Positions 41,901-54,975 of a stretch of DNA of 64,000 bases are shown piece after piece. The number at the start of each line of letters is the position of its first letter. The first letter of the stretch is position 1. Both the position numbers and the translations under genes were made by a program. The notes under the pieces are model-generated. The model had not been told where the DNA came from, ran no database searches, and saw only the letters and a list, made by a program, of their open reading frames with translations. The stretch comes from Wuchereria bancrofti (lineage: Eukaryota > Nematoda > Chromadorea > Rhabditida > Onchocercidae): positions 19,915,060-19,979,059 of the forward strand of contig SSBO01000012.1 in assembly GCA_005281725.1 (NCBI GenBank), given 5' to 3'.

Positions 41901-44900
41901 AATACAATTAATTGTTGAAAAAAACTTACAAATTAAAAAAAAATAAAAAAATTACTTATATATTTTTTAATTATCAAATAATCATTAAAATATAGAGAAA
42001 TAATAAAAGAAAAAAACCTAATAAGGACTGGATATAAAAATACTACTGGATATATTAAAAAAAATATAAAAATAAGTATTGAATATAAAATATTGAAACT
42101 CAATGTATATAACTTTTAAAACTTACAGTTCATGTCAAAGTGGTTTTGCATGCGTTCGAAGTAGCACTTTCGATACATCAATTTGTTGTTCAGAAACAAA
42201 TTCAGTATTAGATAGTAAGTTCAAATAATACTTTAAAAAAAAAATTTCTTTTCAGAAGGAGGGATTTAACTGAATGAAATTAAATAAATCTCCAATATTT
42301 CCATATCTCGAAATAAATGTGCAAAAAAAAATTCAAAAATCAATAATTCATTTAAAATTTATGACAATTTTTCTCCTTTTTTTTATAATTAATAAATTCA
42401 GCTTTCTGTCCGACTGGTAAACCTTTAAATAATGGTGCAACGGAATGCTCTGAGAAATTACCATGTCCTAATGGATACGTTTGTGTTACAAATGAAAATA
42501 AAAATTACTGTTGTCCATCACATGGTAGGTAATTCTTAATAATAATAATTAATTATAATAATACTAAATTAATTTGTAATGAATTCGTTTTTAAAGATTC
42601 AATTATATTTTTAATTCAAACATATTCATTTATAATCGTTGCTAATAATTTATAATACTTAATTTCACAACATTCTTTACATTTGCTACAACTGATTATT
42701 CCTTTACTAATATTATTATTAGTTTTTTTTTTTTTTTTTGCTATATCTTTAAATTATTTGATGAAGGGAAATGAAAATATGAAAAATAGTTTTAAAAGAA
42801 AAAAAATAATGGAAGCGTGAAATGTTATGATTAATTAAAAAAATACAAATATCATGCGTTTATCTAAATTTCTCAAAAAAAAAAACATTCTATTCTATCC
42901 AAGGAATTAAATCTTAATTAACAATCATAATTAAAAAAGATTAATTAAGAATTGTAAGATTGAATTGATCTTTACGTGAAACAAGAAAAGTCTGTTAATT
43001 TATTCGCAGCTTCAAGCCAATGCTACTAACTTCTATACATTACTTATTAATTCCAGAGCAAGTTTGCACGTTACCACGTGAAATTGGTAGTTGTTGGCGT
43101 AAAAAAATTAAATTATCTGTTACACGGTATTATTTTGATACTAAAACAGGCACTTGTCGATCATTCAATTATAGCGGTTGTGGCGGTAATGATAATAATT
43201 TTCGTACATTGGATCAATGTGATGGATTTTGTCTTGCTCGTAAATTTTTATTTATAGTTTTTTAAATCATCTTCATATTCATCTTTAATGTTTAATAATT
43301 TTCAGTAAATTAGAAATAAGATTAATTAAAATTTAAAAAAAAGAATAAGAATATTTGTTGAAGGTTGTTACCAATAAACATAATTATCATTTTCAATATA
43401 ACTAATTGATAAAGATAATCAATTGATATAAAAGTATTCATTAACAGCTAAAATTTAAAGAATATTATTAAATTCAAATTGAAAGATATATAATGTTTGC
43501 ATTATTGCAATGAATGTTTTAAATTATAGCATTTGAATTACTTTAAGAGTATGCATGAAGAATATACATTAAAACTAGTATTTGTAACTATGAGAAGTAA
43601 ATTTAAAAAGTAAACAAAAATTTTTTGATTTGATACAATTTTAGTTTGTTTGTTTTTCGTAGATTTTTGATTTTTTATTTTCCATCCTAACAATTTATTT
43701 TTTTTAGAGCAATGTGAAATCGGAATGGCATATCGTACGGATGATTTAAATATTGCATGCTCACCATATATGCCAAATACATGTCCCAAACAGTTTATGT
43801 GTCGTGAACCACTTTTTGGACCAGTATCTATATGCTGTCCTAATCCAGGTTAAATAATTTAAATAAACAAACACTAATAATGTTTTATCCGAGATTTATA
43901 TCAATATAATATTTGCTAGCTATTTATAAATTGCTAATCTTTTTAAGTAATAAGCAATAAACAATCCATTTTTTTCTACATTTTAATCAATTAATTATTA
44001 TTTTAACTATCGTTTAATCATATTTTAACTTTTAAGAGTTATATAAAATTTAATGAGTTTAGTTTTTTTTAAAGATTTTCGAAAAACATAAATTATTGAT
44101 AAATGATAATTTGAATACATTTACCTACTTAATGTATTCATATTTAATCATATAATCGCATTTTTTTTTTGTTTGTGAAAATTGAAATGTGGAAAATTTA
44201 TAGAGGCAGTATGTAAAGAAATGCCATCTGCTGGAACAAATTGTTTCGGTCAACGAATAGCCATTCAGCGATATTATTTTGATCAAACAGTGCGACAATG
44301 TCGTTTTTTTGAATATTTTGGTTGTTCTGGAAATAGTAACAATTTTCGCAGCAAAATGGATTGTGAAAATTTTTGTTTAGCTAATTATGATAAAGGTGAT
44401 TAATGTAACTAAAATTTTATGCTAATAAATTAAATAAAAAAAACTGATAATGAAAGTATTAAAAATAATGAAAAATATTAAAAGTATTATTTACTATCAT
44501 ACATTTACTATGCTTTTCAAAACTATGTACTTTTGCTTTACGTAATATTAACTATTAAAATATTTTAACACTTATTATATAAAATAATTAACTATCAAAA
44601 TAGAACTGTAAAAATAATCAATTTTATTTGAAATTGTAATATTACAATGAGAAAAAAATAAGCTATTTATCGTAAGACGTTATTATTCAAATTATTTTAG
44701 TATGCGACGGTAGCGCTCCATTAAAAGATCCAAGTGGACGTTTGCAAAAATGTTCATCATTTATGGCATGTCCATCTGGTTATCATTGCAATGATAAACA
44801 ATATTGTTGTCCAACATCTGGTCAGTACATTATTCTTTTATTATCACAATAATCCGATTTATTATTTCTCAAAATGATTTATTACATAAATAATAAATAA

Positions 44901-47900
44901 TCATTTATTAAGTAAATAATATATAAATAAAAACATTTATTACATAAATAACAAAAAAAAAAAACGACTATCCAATCAAATAATAAGCTACAATTAATTT
45001 TTAATTGATTTTAATAAAAAAAGGTAACAAAATGAATTGTTAATATAAAAAGAAGGTTCAATTTAAGAAATATTGGCATATAAAAAAAATTAAACTTAAA
45101 ATATTGCTAAAGTAACTGAAATAAGAAAAAAATTTGTTAATAATCATGTTAATTAATTATTTCTTTTTTTTTATTACAGAATTTGCATGTACAGTACCAA
45201 TGAGTAGTGGACATTCATGCGCAAATAGTATGCAATATACCGCATGGTATTATAATGCAATTACTAAAAATTGCATGCAATTTATGTATTTAGGTATAGC
45301 AAATTTTTTTTCATTTTCAAATTAATAAATTTTATTAAAAAAAGAAAAAAAATAATTTGTACTATAATAATTTTGTATAGATAATATTTTTCACTATTGC
45401 AAAATTTATTTAGGTTGTGATGGCACAGCAAATCGTTTTACAAGCCAACAAGCATGTGTGATACATTGTGCTAATAGTTCTATCAAGATTGGCCAATGTC
45501 CATTAGGCATGTCACCATATATAGCCGATGAAAATAAATTACCTAAGGTTTTTTCTTTTTTTTTTTTAATTTTTCATCGTTAAAATCTATTATTAATATT
45601 GGAAATGAAATAATTGCGAGAAAAATTTTTCAAATTTGTTAACTGTTTATCACATAAGTACAAAATTATTAATTGATATGATTAAAATTTAATTAAATGA
45701 AGTAATTTAATGATTAGCATTTGTATTGAGCTTTTTATAAATGAATTAGTTTACAAGTTTAAATGATTTTTTTTTTCATATTTTACAATTGCTCAGGAAG
45801 AAGAATGAAATAAAGTATAAGGATATAAAATTATTTGGGATAGTCCGGTAATTTCGACATTTATAATAGTCCAAATAAACAGACAATAATTAAATAAAAG
45901 TAATGCACTATTATAGAGAAATAATTAATTTTAATATTTTATATTTAGATATGTAAATTAAATGTTATGGGTTCATGTCCGGCATTATCATCATGTGTTC
46001 CATCAACAACAAATATTCCGATTTGTTGTAAAACTGATGCAATATGTCCCAATCAACGATTACCGTATATCATTCCGGGTGAATCATTTTTGTTGCTTTA
46101 TAGAAATTTTTCTTATTTTTGAAATTGTACAATAGAGTAACAATTTATGAATCATTTATTATTTTTTCTCCGTTTTTTCTTTTTTTTTGCAGGCTCCGAT
46201 TCAACAGTAAATTGTCAATCGGACAGAGAGAAATGTCCATTATCATCGGAATGTATGGAAAGGTTAAAGTTCATTATATATATTTTCATTTGTTCAAATT
46301 CATTTAATAATTTCTATGTTCAATCAATCGATCAACTGGTTAAAATAAAGAAAATCTTATCATTAATAAATTAGGAAGATGTAATAAGTAGAAATTCATA
46401 ATTTAATTTCTTTTTTTTCATAATTTTTATGAATGAAGAATAGTAAGTGAAATTTTAAGCATAATTTAAATTATTTCAAAGCAACTTTTGATTGTGTATT
46501 CAAAATTGCAAAAGAAAATGAATGATATTATTGATAGTAGAAAGTAATACAATATTAAATTTTAATTAATTAATATAATAAAAGTTATTGCTTAAAGAAT
46601 TCAAAAATTAGGTGCAAGAGGAAAGCAACAAATAAATTGAAATAATTAATAAATGCAAAGATAGTTTATTTAAAATTGCAATGCAATAAGTTATAGTTAA
46701 ATTTTAGCTCAATAAAAGGCTTTTATATGTGTTGTTTAAAATCTGGCAGTAAATTATTGGATATAAAGTCAAATTTGGATATTGATTGTCCGGAAAATCT
46801 TCCAACAAACGGTCAACAATGTCAAATAAATGGTGATAATGATGACATATGTCCCAAAGGTTACATATGCTTGAATCGTTTTCCGTCATCGAATGGTTTA
46901 TGCTGTAAAACGAAACCAGTATGCCTGAAAGGACGAACACATTATCTTTTCGGAGAAAAGGTATGCATGTAATTTTAGAAATTTCAAAAATGATATTAAA
47001 TTGAAAATATTTGTTAGCTTTTGTAAGGTTAGATTAATACTTAGTATTGATGAGTATTTATCAGATGTATATATTCTTGAATTAATCATTTTTTATGGTG
47101 AATTTTTTTGATTTTTAGAATTTTATGATTAATTAGCTCTATGTATGTGAAAACGGAAGCATTTAATATCTGAACTGTTTGTTCAAGCTAAACAGGTTTA
47201 TATATGACATTTTCCTATTAAACCATTTATATCGATTTGATTCGAAACTTTGCAAAAATTTATTTTATTGTTTAGCCGCAAATTTGTGGTCCCAAATTGG
47301 ATTCATGTCCCAAAGATACGGCATGTTTGGTGTCATCTGTACCTACTGTTAGTATATGTTGTAAATTTGCTTCACTTCCGGTTGCAGCATCAAAATTCAT
47401 GCGGTCAAATCTGATCACACCATTATGCTCAAATGGTCGAACACCATTTTATGACCCCGGTATGTAAACACATTTGTCGCTCATTTTAATCATTGTTTTT
47501 TTTTTAATTTTTCTTAAAATCATATTTCATAATTTTAAAAAACCAAAAAAAAGAAACGAATTTTGATTATATTATAATAAATGTTTAGATACCATAAAAG
47601 GTTGAAATTTATGCGTATTTGTCATAAAATAGAAAAATATATGGTAATATTGATATTTTATAGGTTCACGAACACCGCGACAATGTTTAACATCGCGACG
47701 TGGTCAATGTCCTAGTAAATTTATTTGTCAAGTAGCTAAATCAGGTGGCTTATATTATTGCTGTCCTGTTTCACCATTTGAATGTGTTAATGGACGTAAA
47801 GCTTATTTAGCACCTGGTTCAATAATCCCACAAACTTGTAGCTTAAATTTCAATAGTTGTCCATCAGGTTACAGGTAAGAATTAAATATGTATACTATCA

Positions 47901-50900
47901 TTTACTAGCTTAATTGATTCATATTATTTCAGTTGGTATTAGAAATGATTAAGTTAAATATATATTTGAATAATTTTAGCTAAGAATAAATTTTCTTGCT
48001 TCCATTAGAAAAACAAAAAATTTTTTTTTCTTTTTTTCAGTTGTCATCCATCTGCAAATGGTTCGACCACATATTGTTGCTTAGATGTTGCATCAGAAGC
48101 ACAATGTCCGAATAATGCTTCACCTTATCTCTATGCTAATCGTCCATTAGCATGTCCAGCGGGATCAAATCGTTGTCCAACTGGATACGGTTGCGTCAGG
48201 TCAACAATTTATACGGTACATCTCTGTTGTTCCGCATCATTTTCATCGATACCAATGTGTACCAATGGAATTGCATATATTGAACCAAGTTGGCTAATTT
48301 TTTCATATGATTAGCTATTTTACTTTAAAAATTTGTTTTTTTATTATGATTCTAACTATATTTTTGTAATTTCCTTATAATTATTATTCGCTGATTTAGT
48401 AAGAAAAAATAAATAAGTAAAAAGAATTATAATGAAGTAGGAAATGAATGAATAAATAAATGGAAAGAAGTATAATTAAAAATGAGAAGAAAAAAGTGTG
48501 AAATTGAATTTATTTTTAGTAACAAGTGAACCGCAAACTTGTTTACCAATGCTAAACAACTGTCCACCTGGTTATCAATGTCAAGAAAGTTCAGTGCTTG
48601 GTCATTATTTGTGCTGTACATCAGGGCATTTAAATACTCGTTATGCTGGTTAATATTTTTTATTTCACTTTTTTTTATATAAAAACAACATAAAGTGTTA
48701 TTTGCAATAAGCAGTGGAAGAAAACGACCAATAAAAAGTAATTAGTTTTCCTTTTTTTTTTCGACCTGAAAATACGCAATAAAATTTGAATCATATTACT
48801 GTTGTTTACTGTTATGATAAATATATGATGATGAATTAGCTATGAATCTTTATATATCAAATATATTTGTTCAATTAAAAAGAATTAGTTTTCGAATACT
48901 TACAATTAATTTAATTATCATAATAATTAGTAATGATAAAATTTTCTATTTCATAGTTATAAAATTAGTTAAATAAATTTATTAAAGGATATTGTCCAAT
49001 GGGTCAAATACCATATGTTCGATGTGCAAATGAGGAACCACAAATTTGTCACATGGCTTTACAACCGTGTCCTACGGTTGCTCAATATATGTGTATCTAT
49101 AGTGCCGAAAAGATGAACTCGTATTGTTGCGCTCCGATTGATACTGCTTACATTGGTCAAGCGGAAATTTCATTACACAAACAGCATGTATCAACAGGTG
49201 GCATATTTGTTTCTCTTTTTTTTCTAAATTTAAAGAAAAAATTATCATTATTTTATTCAAATATGTATCATTTTCTTATAAAAAAAATAAAAATAAGAAG
49301 TTTGTCAATAAATTTTGTAAGTTTAAGTGATAAATAACAAATATTATAATACATTAGAATGATAAGTATTACATTTTTTTAAAATTTTAATTCGGCGATA
49401 TCATTCATTTATTTTCTAAATTTGATTTAATTAAAATTGTTTTGTAATAATTGAGATAAATAATTTTTAATCTTAATTTTAGAATCATTTTAATTCTAAC
49501 GTTATTAAAAAAATTTTAATTCCAAAGTTTTTTTTTTTTTTTTTTTGTAGCAGAAGATCGATCTGGATGTCCAATTGGATCACAACCATTAATGGATCAG
49601 TGGAATCAAATTCAAGGTTGTAATCCAGGAATGTGCCCACAGGTGTATTCGTGTCATTTTTCAATCCAATACAATCGTTATCAGTGCTGTTTAAGCATGT
49701 CCAATAGTTTACCGATGACATTTGCAATAGCTGCTGATATTGCTGAAAGTTCAGAATGTCAACTAGGATTTGCACGAATGAAGAACGGTCGATGCATGCG
49801 ATGTAATTTTATTTCTTTGGAATAATTATGTTGTATGTAACTATTACAATAATTAATTTTAATTTTAATCATAAATAGAAATAAAATTAAAACTACTCTT
49901 TTTTTTCCTTTGGTATTCTTAAGATTATTAACTTTTTTTTAGAATATAATTTTAATATTGCATATATTTGCTGTAATAATTAATTTAATTTTATTCACAA
50001 AAATATGACTAAAATTGCTTTTTTTTGATTTTATTAAGATTATTAACTTTTTTTAGAATAATTCAATCAATAATTTAATGTTGGGCATAATTTTTATCTT
50101 TTTTTCGAGTAATTTAGTCATGTTATGCATAATAATTGAGATAATTAACTAATTTTAATCAATATAACTAAAAATTATTACTTATCTAATTTTATTATTA
50201 CTGAAAATTTTACAATATCTTTTCAATAAAAGTTTTCTTTTATCATTTATTTCATTTACTCATTTTAGTGCTATATATTGGTCAAAAAGGTTGTACAGAA
50301 AATGACCAATGCTCAATGCGTGTCGCTGAAGCACGATGTGAACAGAATTATTGCGTGTGTCCACGAAATAAATTAATCCATCAATCGAAATGTGTAACAC
50401 ATTGTCCCGATGGTTTGTTCATATTTCAATATTTCATTTTCATCCATTTGTGCTAATTTAATTAAATCAATATTATGAAATCAAATTTAACTCAAAAACC
50501 AATTATCATTAGTTTTTAGTGACATTTTTATAATTGTATAAGTTAAAATATAAATAAAATTTTCCAAAAATTTTCTACAAAAAAAGGCGAAGAAATGTAT
50601 AAATTTAAATAATAATGCATATTTTACTCTAACACTTAAAAATATGCTAATTTTACATGTTATCATAAGCCAACGTTGTTTTCTATGATCCCATTAGGTG
50701 ATTTGCCTTAAATTTTATTGTTTACTTTTATAATTCAAATCTGTACAATTAATGATTGATAATTAATAGTATTATCCTATGATATTTCATTTTTGCCAAT
50801 CATTTAATCTGAAAAAAAAGAGATGAGAAGAAAAAATTCTCACTTATATTCCGCGAAAATATTATTGTAATGAAAGATGATGTTAGCATAGATAAAATAA

Positions 50901-51740
50901 ACTTTTTCATATATCTGTATTGTTATTTAAAAAAAAAAAAAGAAATTAAATATTCGAATTTTTTCTAGGTTTTATTGATATGGCAGGAAGATGTCGTGAT
51001 TTAACAACAATAGTCTTTATGGATTCGGTAGATGACCGTATCAATGGTACCATTGGTGGTTTCTGCAAAAATACTGTTATTGTAGAGGAACAATGTGATG
51101 TAAATAATTCATACTGTAATGAAATCTCAATTACCTGTCAGTGTAAACCAGGTTATGAACTAAAACTTGATGAAATGATCAAGCAAGATGATACAGTTGG
51201 TTTTACGTTTTTATTAATTCATAAATAATTCCTTAAACAATGACAAAATTTTAAAGGAATAATTTGAAATTTCTTACAAAATTTAATAACAATAAGGTTT
51301 TCTCATACAATTTTAATAATAATTTTTAATAGTATTAATAAATTTAATAATATATAATTTTTAACAATAATATTTTAAAATATAGTTGTTTATTGAAATT
51401 CAATTTTTCAGCTTAATGTGAAATAAAACGTTAAATTTTTTTCAGTGTAATCAAATTTTAAAAGCATAAAAACAAATGATAAAATAGTTATAATGGATGA
51501 TAATACTCTTTCATATTATTTCATTTTTAGGGTTCATGCGTTCAAATGGAAAAAAGTAAATTTACAAATCAAACATCAACATTTGATGAAACAAATTCGA
51601 TCGATTTTTTTATTACGGAAGACAATACGGTCGCGAATGATACCTTTCCGGTACTGAAAAGCACATCGTTAAAAGATGATTCGGAAGACTTGGAACGATA
51701 TTTATTTCAAATTGATGAATACTATGTACCTAATATATGA
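38964..51740 (+). CDS. Secreted multi-domain protein: 3 Kunitz domains, 16 cysteine (lustrin-type) repeats, EB/EGF-like end
   Basis: Exons: 38964-38993, 39406-39527, 39741-39865, 40582-40665, 40913-41031, 41501-41518, 41639-41847, 42129-42214, 42402-42524, 43057-43239, 43708-43848, 44204-44395, 44701-44820, 45180-45293, 45414-45547, 45949-46078, 46193-46262, 46708-46960, 47276-47459, 47664-47874, 48041-48288, 48520-48648, 48988-49197, 49551-49802, 50269-50412, 50969-51195, 51531-51740. These join in frame to about 1355 residues. The signal peptide is split over exons 1-2 (MLIFHLIILSVYLL). A Cys region resembling a reduced chitin-binding peritrophin module follows. Kunitz domains lie at about 309-364, 417-471 and 521-574, each with six Cys and a YYFD or WYYN core. 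Sixteen repeats share the pattern C-P/x-G ... C ... CPxGxxC ... CC. The end (about 1163-1290) is EB/EGF-like with CVCPRNKL and CQCKPGYEL, then an acidic tail. It is probably extracellular or cuticle-associated. Confidence 0.88.
41501..41518 (+). other. Candidate 18-nt microexon in the Kunitz/cysteine-repeat gene
   Basis: Eighteen bases encoding YEGKFT sit between a TAG acceptor and a perfect GTAAGT donor. They keep phase 0 with both neighbours. Leaving them out gives 10 residues between the aromatic and the next Cys, as in several sister repeats (YLAPGSIIPQTC, FYDPGSRTPRQC); including them gives 16. The microexon may therefore be an alternative cassette. Confidence 0.5.
43057..43239 (+). other. 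Kunitz domain 1 (single exon)
   Basis: A whole Kunitz module in one phase 1-1 exon. Cys spacing is 8, 20, 7, 12, 3 between successive cysteines; the usual Kunitz spacing is 8, 15, 7, 12, 3. The residue after the second Cys (the P1 position) is Trp, followed by a basic stretch. The GCGGNDNNF core is intact. Confidence 0.85.
44204..44395 (+). other. Kunitz domain 2 (single exon)
   Basis: A whole Kunitz module in one phase 1-1 exon. Cys spacing is 9, 18, 7, 12, 3. P1 is Phe. The GCSGNSNNF core is intact. Confidence 0.85.
45180..45547 (+). other. Kunitz domain 3 (split by an intron) plus start of the next repeat
   Basis: The third Kunitz module spans exons 45180-45293 and 45414-45547, with a phase 1 intron between the third and fourth Cys. 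Cys spacing is 9, 17, 7, 12, 3. P1 is Ala. The GCDGTANRF core is more diverged than in the other two. Confidence 0.8.
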
Positions 51741-51883
51741 TAACACATTTTGAGTCATATCTGATAATTTATCATCTCTGTACATAATCTATTCAGTTAA
51801 AATATATTATTCAACCTTTAAAAACTTAATCATTAAAAAATTATGTACTAAGATTTTTTCAAATCACTAAATTAAAATATTAA

Positions 51884-51889
51884 AATAAA
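51884..51889 (+). promoter_or_regulatory. Polyadenylation signal of the Kunitz gene
   Basis: First AATAAA after the TGA at 51738-51740, about 145 bases downstream. Other AATAAA motifs follow in this AT-rich tail, so the actual site is uncertain. Confidence 0.45.
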
Positions 51890-53321
51890 GCTATTCATTT
51901 AAAAATTAGAACTAAAACAAAAATTTAAAGTCATTTCTCTCAAATTACTAATTATAAATTCAACGAAAATGTTTAAGTATAACCTATTTCTATGTTTTCT
52001 AACAACTATAACTTTCCGCAATTATTTGTAAATACCATCTATTATTGAATAAATTACTTTAAATACCTATAGAATTGCAGAATACAATCACATTACATAT
52101 CACTTATCAGTAGATATCAAAAAAATACTACAATAAGATTATGATTATGTAAATTAAATAGAGATATATTTAAGAACAATAATGCTAATTCAATCATATT
52201 AATTCAAACATTACAGTGATTATTTAATTATTGAATAATGAAATAATATCAAATAACCATTATAATCAGATAATTATGCTCAAACAATTTGATTAAAAAT
52301 AGATGAGATGATTGTTATACCCAAAATATTTATCCATCATTAAAAGTTTTCACAGAAAAAAGTTCGTCAAAAGAGAGCGTAAAATGCATCTTCTCATTTC
52401 ATCTAGAAATTTCCATCTGATCCAGAAATCATAACTATAGCAATTCATTTTTCTTTTACAGTCAAATGTTCTATTATTCCAAATATTCTTTTCAATACGA
52501 AATTTTTTTCAAACCTTAAATTAGTATTCTTGAAAATAATTAAAAGACACATTATTGTGACCACTTATGTATCTTACAAAAAGTAAATATCCGTAGATTT
52601 TTTTTTAGTACAAACAAATTTAATTTCGATTAGAAGAAAATTCACTTTCCGAATAATATGATTAAGTTGAATGCTATGAATTATCGGAATTTTACCTAAA
52701 AAATATTGGCTAACAGCTTGCATTAATCATTTTTCCTTTCTCTTGACTTTAATTAATTAATTTCTTCTTTCATTTATAGTATTGCATTATCAAGTAATAC
52801 AATAAGTGTTAAATATTATCTGTTATATTTAATCCTAAAAATTAGTTAAAGATTATAAATTCAACAAATTACGTATTTTACAATTATTGATAATATATGA
52901 TTTATATGAACTATGATCAAATTGTCATATTAAATTATCAGTAATAATAACTATACGAATCACACTGAACTTTTTTTTTGTTTTGTTTAATTTATGTAGT
53001 AATATCATGAATGATATATATTATTCAATTTTCCGGTTGTATGTTACGGAGAAGAAACCAGTATTAAGAAATCTTTTCTCTTAGTTTTTAATATTCAAAT
53101 AGAATATTTTTATATTTATAAAATTTTGTGAAAATTTTAATTTTAATCATATGTCGATAAAAGTTAGCATCCATTTATATTATTGAATAGCATTGTAGTT
53201 TTTGTTTTGTTTTGTTTTGCATTCAAAAACTTGTCAGAGTATGACTGGTTAAAATTTAATTTATTATTTACATAAAATGTTATATTACCACTTTCAAAAA
53301 CTCCCTTAAATATACCATTTC

Positions 53322-53327
53322 TTTATT
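53322..53327 (-). promoter_or_regulatory. Polyadenylation signal of the small secreted-protein gene
   Basis: AATAAA on the minus strand, 61 bases beyond the stop at 53388. Confidence 0.5.
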
Positions 53328-53387
53328 TTTCTTTTTTTCCTTTTTCTTTAAAATGATTGTAAAAAATTAATTAATTCATAACTAAAT

Positions 53388-54233
53388 TTAACAGTGTTGA
53401 CACCATAAAACCCCTAACATTGGTCCAATTGACATTTTTAAATCATCCTTTACAGTAATATAAACATGTGGTTGCAATTTAAACAATTCAAGTGGTAGAC
53501 TTTCCATTTTAAATTTCTTATGATCGGTAATTTTCCATTTCGGTGATGATAGATTACTCCCTTCCACCAATTCCCATACATAGAAGTGCCAATTCTTCTC
53601 ATCACATTGTGAACCTTTCACCTGAAAATATACAATTTTTTGTCCTTTTAAAAATTTTTATCATCAAAAATAAACAAAAGAAAAGAGAGATTATCAAATT
53701 TTATTGACAAATTAATCGTACAATTCCAATTTATTTATTCTATGTAGTAATATTGCTGTTATTAGATGAATAATTTTAACTTTAATCCACCCAAATCTTT
53801 TTTTCTCTTTTTAATATCAATTTGAAATTTATTACAGTATTATTACTCATGATTTGTGATTTTATTTTCTCATAAATTTCGATAATAATAGTTATATGCA
53901 ATTATTAGAAATCTCAAATATCTTCATTTTTTTTTGTCTTTTTTCTTATTTCTTGCTTATTAGTAAAAGTATTAATTAAGAAAATGAGAAACATAAAAAG
54001 CTAACATGGAAAATATGATAACTACTTAATGAACCATCCAATTTCCTAGCCGTTTTTCCTGCTACAATAATTAGATCACTCCAATATTTTATTGATTCCA
54101 CCGAAAAATGGAATTGAAAGGGTTTTTCAGTATCAGATTTTAATCGAATTTCAATATCACATGTTTCTACTAGCGTTGTCATCAGAAGAAATAAGACGAA
54201 GAAGCAAAATCGATTGAGAAATTTACAAACCAT
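53388..54233 (-). CDS. Small secreted protein, 153 aa, unknown (nematode-type) family
   Basis: Exon 1 is 54233-54006, exon 2 is 53621-53388, joined at phase 0 by a GTTAGC donor and a TTTTCAG acceptor. I chose the ATG at 54233 rather than the upstream in-frame ATG at 54263 because a clear leader acceptor, AAATTTTTCAG (54246-54245), falls between them. The protein then starts with a good signal peptide (MVCKFLNRFCFFVLFLLMTT) and a cleavage region before CDIEIRLKS. The mature part is about 130 residues, with HFYVWELVEG, a WKITDHKKFKMESLPLELF stretch and a Cys-rich end, WCQHC. There are four Cys in the mature part, so two disulfides are possible. I do not recognise the family. The look is that of an excretory/secretory protein with a beta-rich domain, but function is unknown. 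Confidence 0.7.
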
Positions 54234-54244
54234 TTTGCAAATTT

Positions 54245-54246
54245 CT
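54245..54246 (-). promoter_or_regulatory. Spliced-leader acceptor AG of the small secreted gene
   Basis: AAATTTTTCAG on the minus strand, 11 bases before the chosen ATG. No upstream cis exon is visible. Confidence 0.5.
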
Positions 54247-54660
54247 GAAAAATTTAATTTCAAAATGGAAATTTCAGAAGATTGTTCTTGAAATGAATAA
54301 AATAAACTGATTTTAACAAGATTTTAGACGAAATTTCCTGATAATCACTGTTATAGATTAAAATACTTCCTATTCCTGACAATTGATGTGTTTAATAAAT
54401 CGATCCATAATCATCAAATTACGATTCAAATCTCCTAATGAATCATTTTTCAATCAAATTAAATTTTATGAAATAAATTTTAGTGGAATGAAAAAATTGA
54501 AATCCCAATAATTGAATTGCTTAATATCGTTAAATATTATTAAAGACAAACAATAATTTCGCAACTGAAAACAAAAAAAAAAAAATGATTCTAACAGCGC
54601 TAAACATTCGCATTTAAACATGAGCACTTCTTATACCGGAAAACTGGTTTCATTCATCGA

Positions 54661-54975
54661 AATGGAAACACTGAAAGTACATATTCAGGATATAGGTTAA
54701 TTGATGAGTAGATCTGGTATCAAAGTGGAAACACTGAAAGTACATATTCAGGATATAGGTTAACTGATGAGTAGATCTGGTATCAAAGTGGAAACACTGA
54801 AAGTACATATTCAGGATATAGGTTAATTGATGAGTAGATCTGGTATCAAAGTGGAAACACTGAAAGTACATATTCAGGATATAGGTTAACTGATGAGTAG
54901 ATCTGGTATCAAAGTGGAAACACTGAAAGTACATATTCAGGATATAGGTTAATTGATGAGTAGATCTGGTATCAA
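54661..54975. repeat. 63-bp minisatellite, five copies
   Basis: Five head-to-tail copies of a 63-base unit (GAAACACTGAAAGTACATAT...GATCTGGTATC), nearly identical. A single T/C difference (GGTTAATTG versus GGTTAACTG) alternates T, C, T, C, T along the array, so the array probably grew by copying a 126-bp dimer. Because 63 is a multiple of 3, the minus strand is open through it as a 21-residue repeat. It lies in the 5' flank of the small secreted gene, downstream of unc-45. Confidence 0.95.

Larger units (their letters stand above)
51741..53387. other. Convergent intergenic region
   Basis: 1.6 kb between the 3' ends of two convergent genes. It has AATAAA on the plus strand at 51884-51889 and on the minus strand at 53327-53322. 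Nothing else is visible. Confidence 0.6.

Noticed and set aside
43538..43789. Minus-strand 83-codon ORF
   Set aside because: Shadow of the plus-strand cysteine-repeat exon at 43708-43848.
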